Shown: positions 62,985 through 64,000 of the stretch, piece by piece
Layout: every line of letters begins with the position of its first letter
Position numbering within the stretch: the stretch's first letter is position 1
Assembly (NCBI RefSeq): GCF_000695685.1
Contig: NZ_JFFR01000027.1
Span: 558,001 to 622,000 of the forward strand
Source of the DNA: Vibrio fortis
GTDB taxonomy: Bacteria > Pseudomonadota > Gammaproteobacteria > Enterobacterales > Vibrionaceae
Length of the DNA stretch: 64,000 bases
Direction: 5' to 3'
Position numbers and translations under genes: made by a program
The notes under the pieces: model-generated
The model's input: the letters and a program-made list of their open reading frames with translations, nothing else
What the model was told of the DNA's origin: nothing
Database searches by the model: none

Positions 62985-63320
62985 ATGAACGCATTCTTTA
63001 TCAATAACGAGCAACCTTGGGAAGAATTGGGCGGCGGTATTAAGCGTAAGATCGTGGCGTACACTGACGATCTAATGGCTGTACACCTATCTTTTGACAA
63101 AGGCGCGATTGGTCATCCTCATACTCACGAAATTCATGATCAAATTGGTTATGTGGTTCGCGGTAGCTTTGAAGCTGAAATCGAAGGCGAGAAAAAAGTT
63201 CTAAAAGAAGGTGACGCGTACTTTGCACGTAAGCACATGATGCACGGTGCAGTTGCTCTTGAGCAAGACAGCATTCTTCTTGATATCTTCAACCCAGCTC
63301 GCGAAGACTTCCTAAAATAA
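62985..63320 (+). CDS. kdgF: KdgF, monouronate-linearising cupin
   Basis: A 111-residue single-domain cupin. KdgF proteins convert the unsaturated monouronates released from pectin or alginate to their open-chain keto form, speeding the step previously thought to be spontaneous. The metal-binding residues are visible: His46 and His48 in GHPHTHEIHDQ, Gln53, and His87 in RKHMMHG. GGAGAGACAC upstream is a good ribosome binding site. It is divergent from the PL17 operon, whose product it uses, and KdgK follows after 34 bp in the same operon. Confidence 0.95.
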   Translation: MNAFFINNEQPWEELGGGIKRKIVAYTDDLMAVHLSFDKGAIGHPHTHEIHDQIGYVVRGSFEAEIEGEKKVLKEGDAYFARKHMMHGAVALEQDSILLDIFNPAREDFLK

Positions 63321-63354
63321 TATATAGCGCAACCTCAGTTGCTAAGGTAAGCAC

Positions 63355-64000
63355 ATGAAATCATTTAATATCGCGGTCATTGGCGAATGTATGGTTGAGC
63401 TACAGAAAAAAGATGATGGGCTTAAGCAAACATTTGGTGGTGATACACTTAATACGGCTTTGTACCTGTCTCGCTTAACCCAAGAGCACAACATCAAAAC
63501 AAGCTATGTAACCGCATTAGGCAATGATCCGTTCAGCCTAGATATGCTGGATAAGTGGAATGCAGAAGGCATCGACACTAGCTTGGTAAAGCAAATCGAT
63601 GACAAGCAACCTGGCCTCTACTACATTGAAACTGATGAAACGGGCGAGCGTAGCTTCCACTACTGGCGCAATGATGCAGCAGCAAAATACTTGCTTGATG
63701 GTGACGATGCATCATTAGTGCTAGACAAACTGTTCTCGTACGATGCACTTTACCTAAGTGGTATCACATTAGCGATTCTGACAGAGAAAGGTCGCACTGC
63801 CCTACTGGCGTTCTTGGAAGAGTACAAGAAACAAGGTGGCCAAGTTATTTTTGACAATAACTTCCGACCTAAGCTTTGGAAAAGCCAAGACGAAGCGCAA
63901 TCTTGGTATTTGCAACTACTCAAATTCACTGACATCGCACTACTGACCTTTGACGATGAGCAAGAGCTTTATAGTGACACATGCATTGAACAATGTATTG
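63355..64000 (+). CDS. kdgK: 2-keto-3-deoxygluconate kinase, N-terminal part
   Basis: The first 215 residues of a PfkB-family sugar kinase; the gene runs off the right edge. The start MKSFNIAVIGECMVELQ and the substrate-loop FGGDTLNTALYLSRL (about residues 26-40) are typical of KDG kinase, which phosphorylates 2-keto-3-deoxygluconate to KDPG for Entner-Doudoroff aldolase. The ATP-site GxGD motif lies beyond the window. AAGGTAAGCAC precedes the ATG. It follows kdgF in the same operon, which supports KDG rather than fructose or ribose as substrate. Confidence 0.93.
   Translation, partial: MKSFNIAVIGECMVELQKKDDGLKQTFGGDTLNTALYLSRLTQEHNIKTSYVTALGNDPFSLDMLDKWNAEGIDTSLVKQIDDKQPGLYYIETDETGERSFHYWRNDAAAKYLLDGDDASLVLDKLFSYDALYLSGITLAILTEKGRTALLAFLEEYKKQGGQVIFDNNFRPKLWKSQDEAQSWYLQLLKFTDIALLTFDDEQELYSDTCIEQCI

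Noticed and set aside
42734..64000. Alginate region as a recent mobile island
   Set aside because: No integrase, transposase, tRNA junction or direct repeats were seen, and base composition looks like the rest of the window.

Overview
The window looks like a piece of a marine Vibrio genome, probably the smaller chromosome of a Splendidus-clade-like species. This is inferred from gene content and style: GC is about 43-45%; transaldolase and transketolase sit beside a SorC regulator and near a rhodanese; there are two siderophore systems and a complete-looking alginate/uronate catabolic region. No tRNA, rRNA, IS element, prophage or CRISPR array was seen.

Layout. 1-2.2 kb: FadL-type porin, an enoyl-CoA hydratase-like protein and the first 46 codons of an exported protein. 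2.4-10.5 kb: hydroxamate-type siderophore uptake (FhuB-like double permease, FhuD-like binding protein, TonB receptor, AraC-type regulator, FhuF-like reductase, FhuC-like ATPase) with Fur-box-like sites. 10.5-15 kb: Bcr/CflA efflux pump, soluble aldose dehydrogenase, cold-shock protein with long leader, YaeQ and an unknown partner. 14.9-15.4 kb: gene-free block of clustered palindromic repeats. 15.4-18.3 kb: folE divergent from moeA-moeB. 18.5-25.1 kb: LruC-domain surface protein with a lipoprotein, a small anchored protein, mercaptopyruvate sulfurtransferase, and a GGDEF-EAL protein with a degenerate GGDEF motif. 25.2-31.3 kb: SorC regulator, talB, tkt, Lrp regulator divergent from a Gate-domain permease. 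31.4-42.5 kb: PAS chemoreceptor, LpxL-type acyltransferase, MFS pump with LysR regulator, and a 1646-residue hybrid kinase overlapping an HD-GYP response regulator.

42.7-64 kb is the alginate region: sodium:solute symporter, secreted alginate-lyase-family protein, KdgM porin, two paralogous FadR-type GntR regulators, a MATE transporter, a DHH phosphoesterase, a VctPDGC-like catechol siderophore ABC operon (apparently an unrelated passenger), an FAH-family enzyme with a signal peptide, a pair of tiny ORFs, tandem PL17 oligoalginate lyases, KdgF and the start of KdgK. The likely flow is: secreted lyase cuts polymer, KdgM passes oligomers through the outer membrane, the symporter imports them, PL17 lyases reduce them to unsaturated monouronates, KdgF linearises these, and KdgK phosphorylates KDG. 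The DEH reductase and KDPG aldolase are not in the window.

The most interesting signal is regulatory. A palindrome TGTA-N-TACA, fitting the general FadR-subfamily operator form (TNGTNNNACNA), was seen upstream of the symporter and between the PL17 operon and kdgF. A third copy lies at the apparent promoter of an unannotated minus-strand transcript ending in an excellent intrinsic terminator (44972-45009). That transcript is a candidate alginate-regulon small RNA. It and the exported FAH-family protein are the best candidates for something undescribed.
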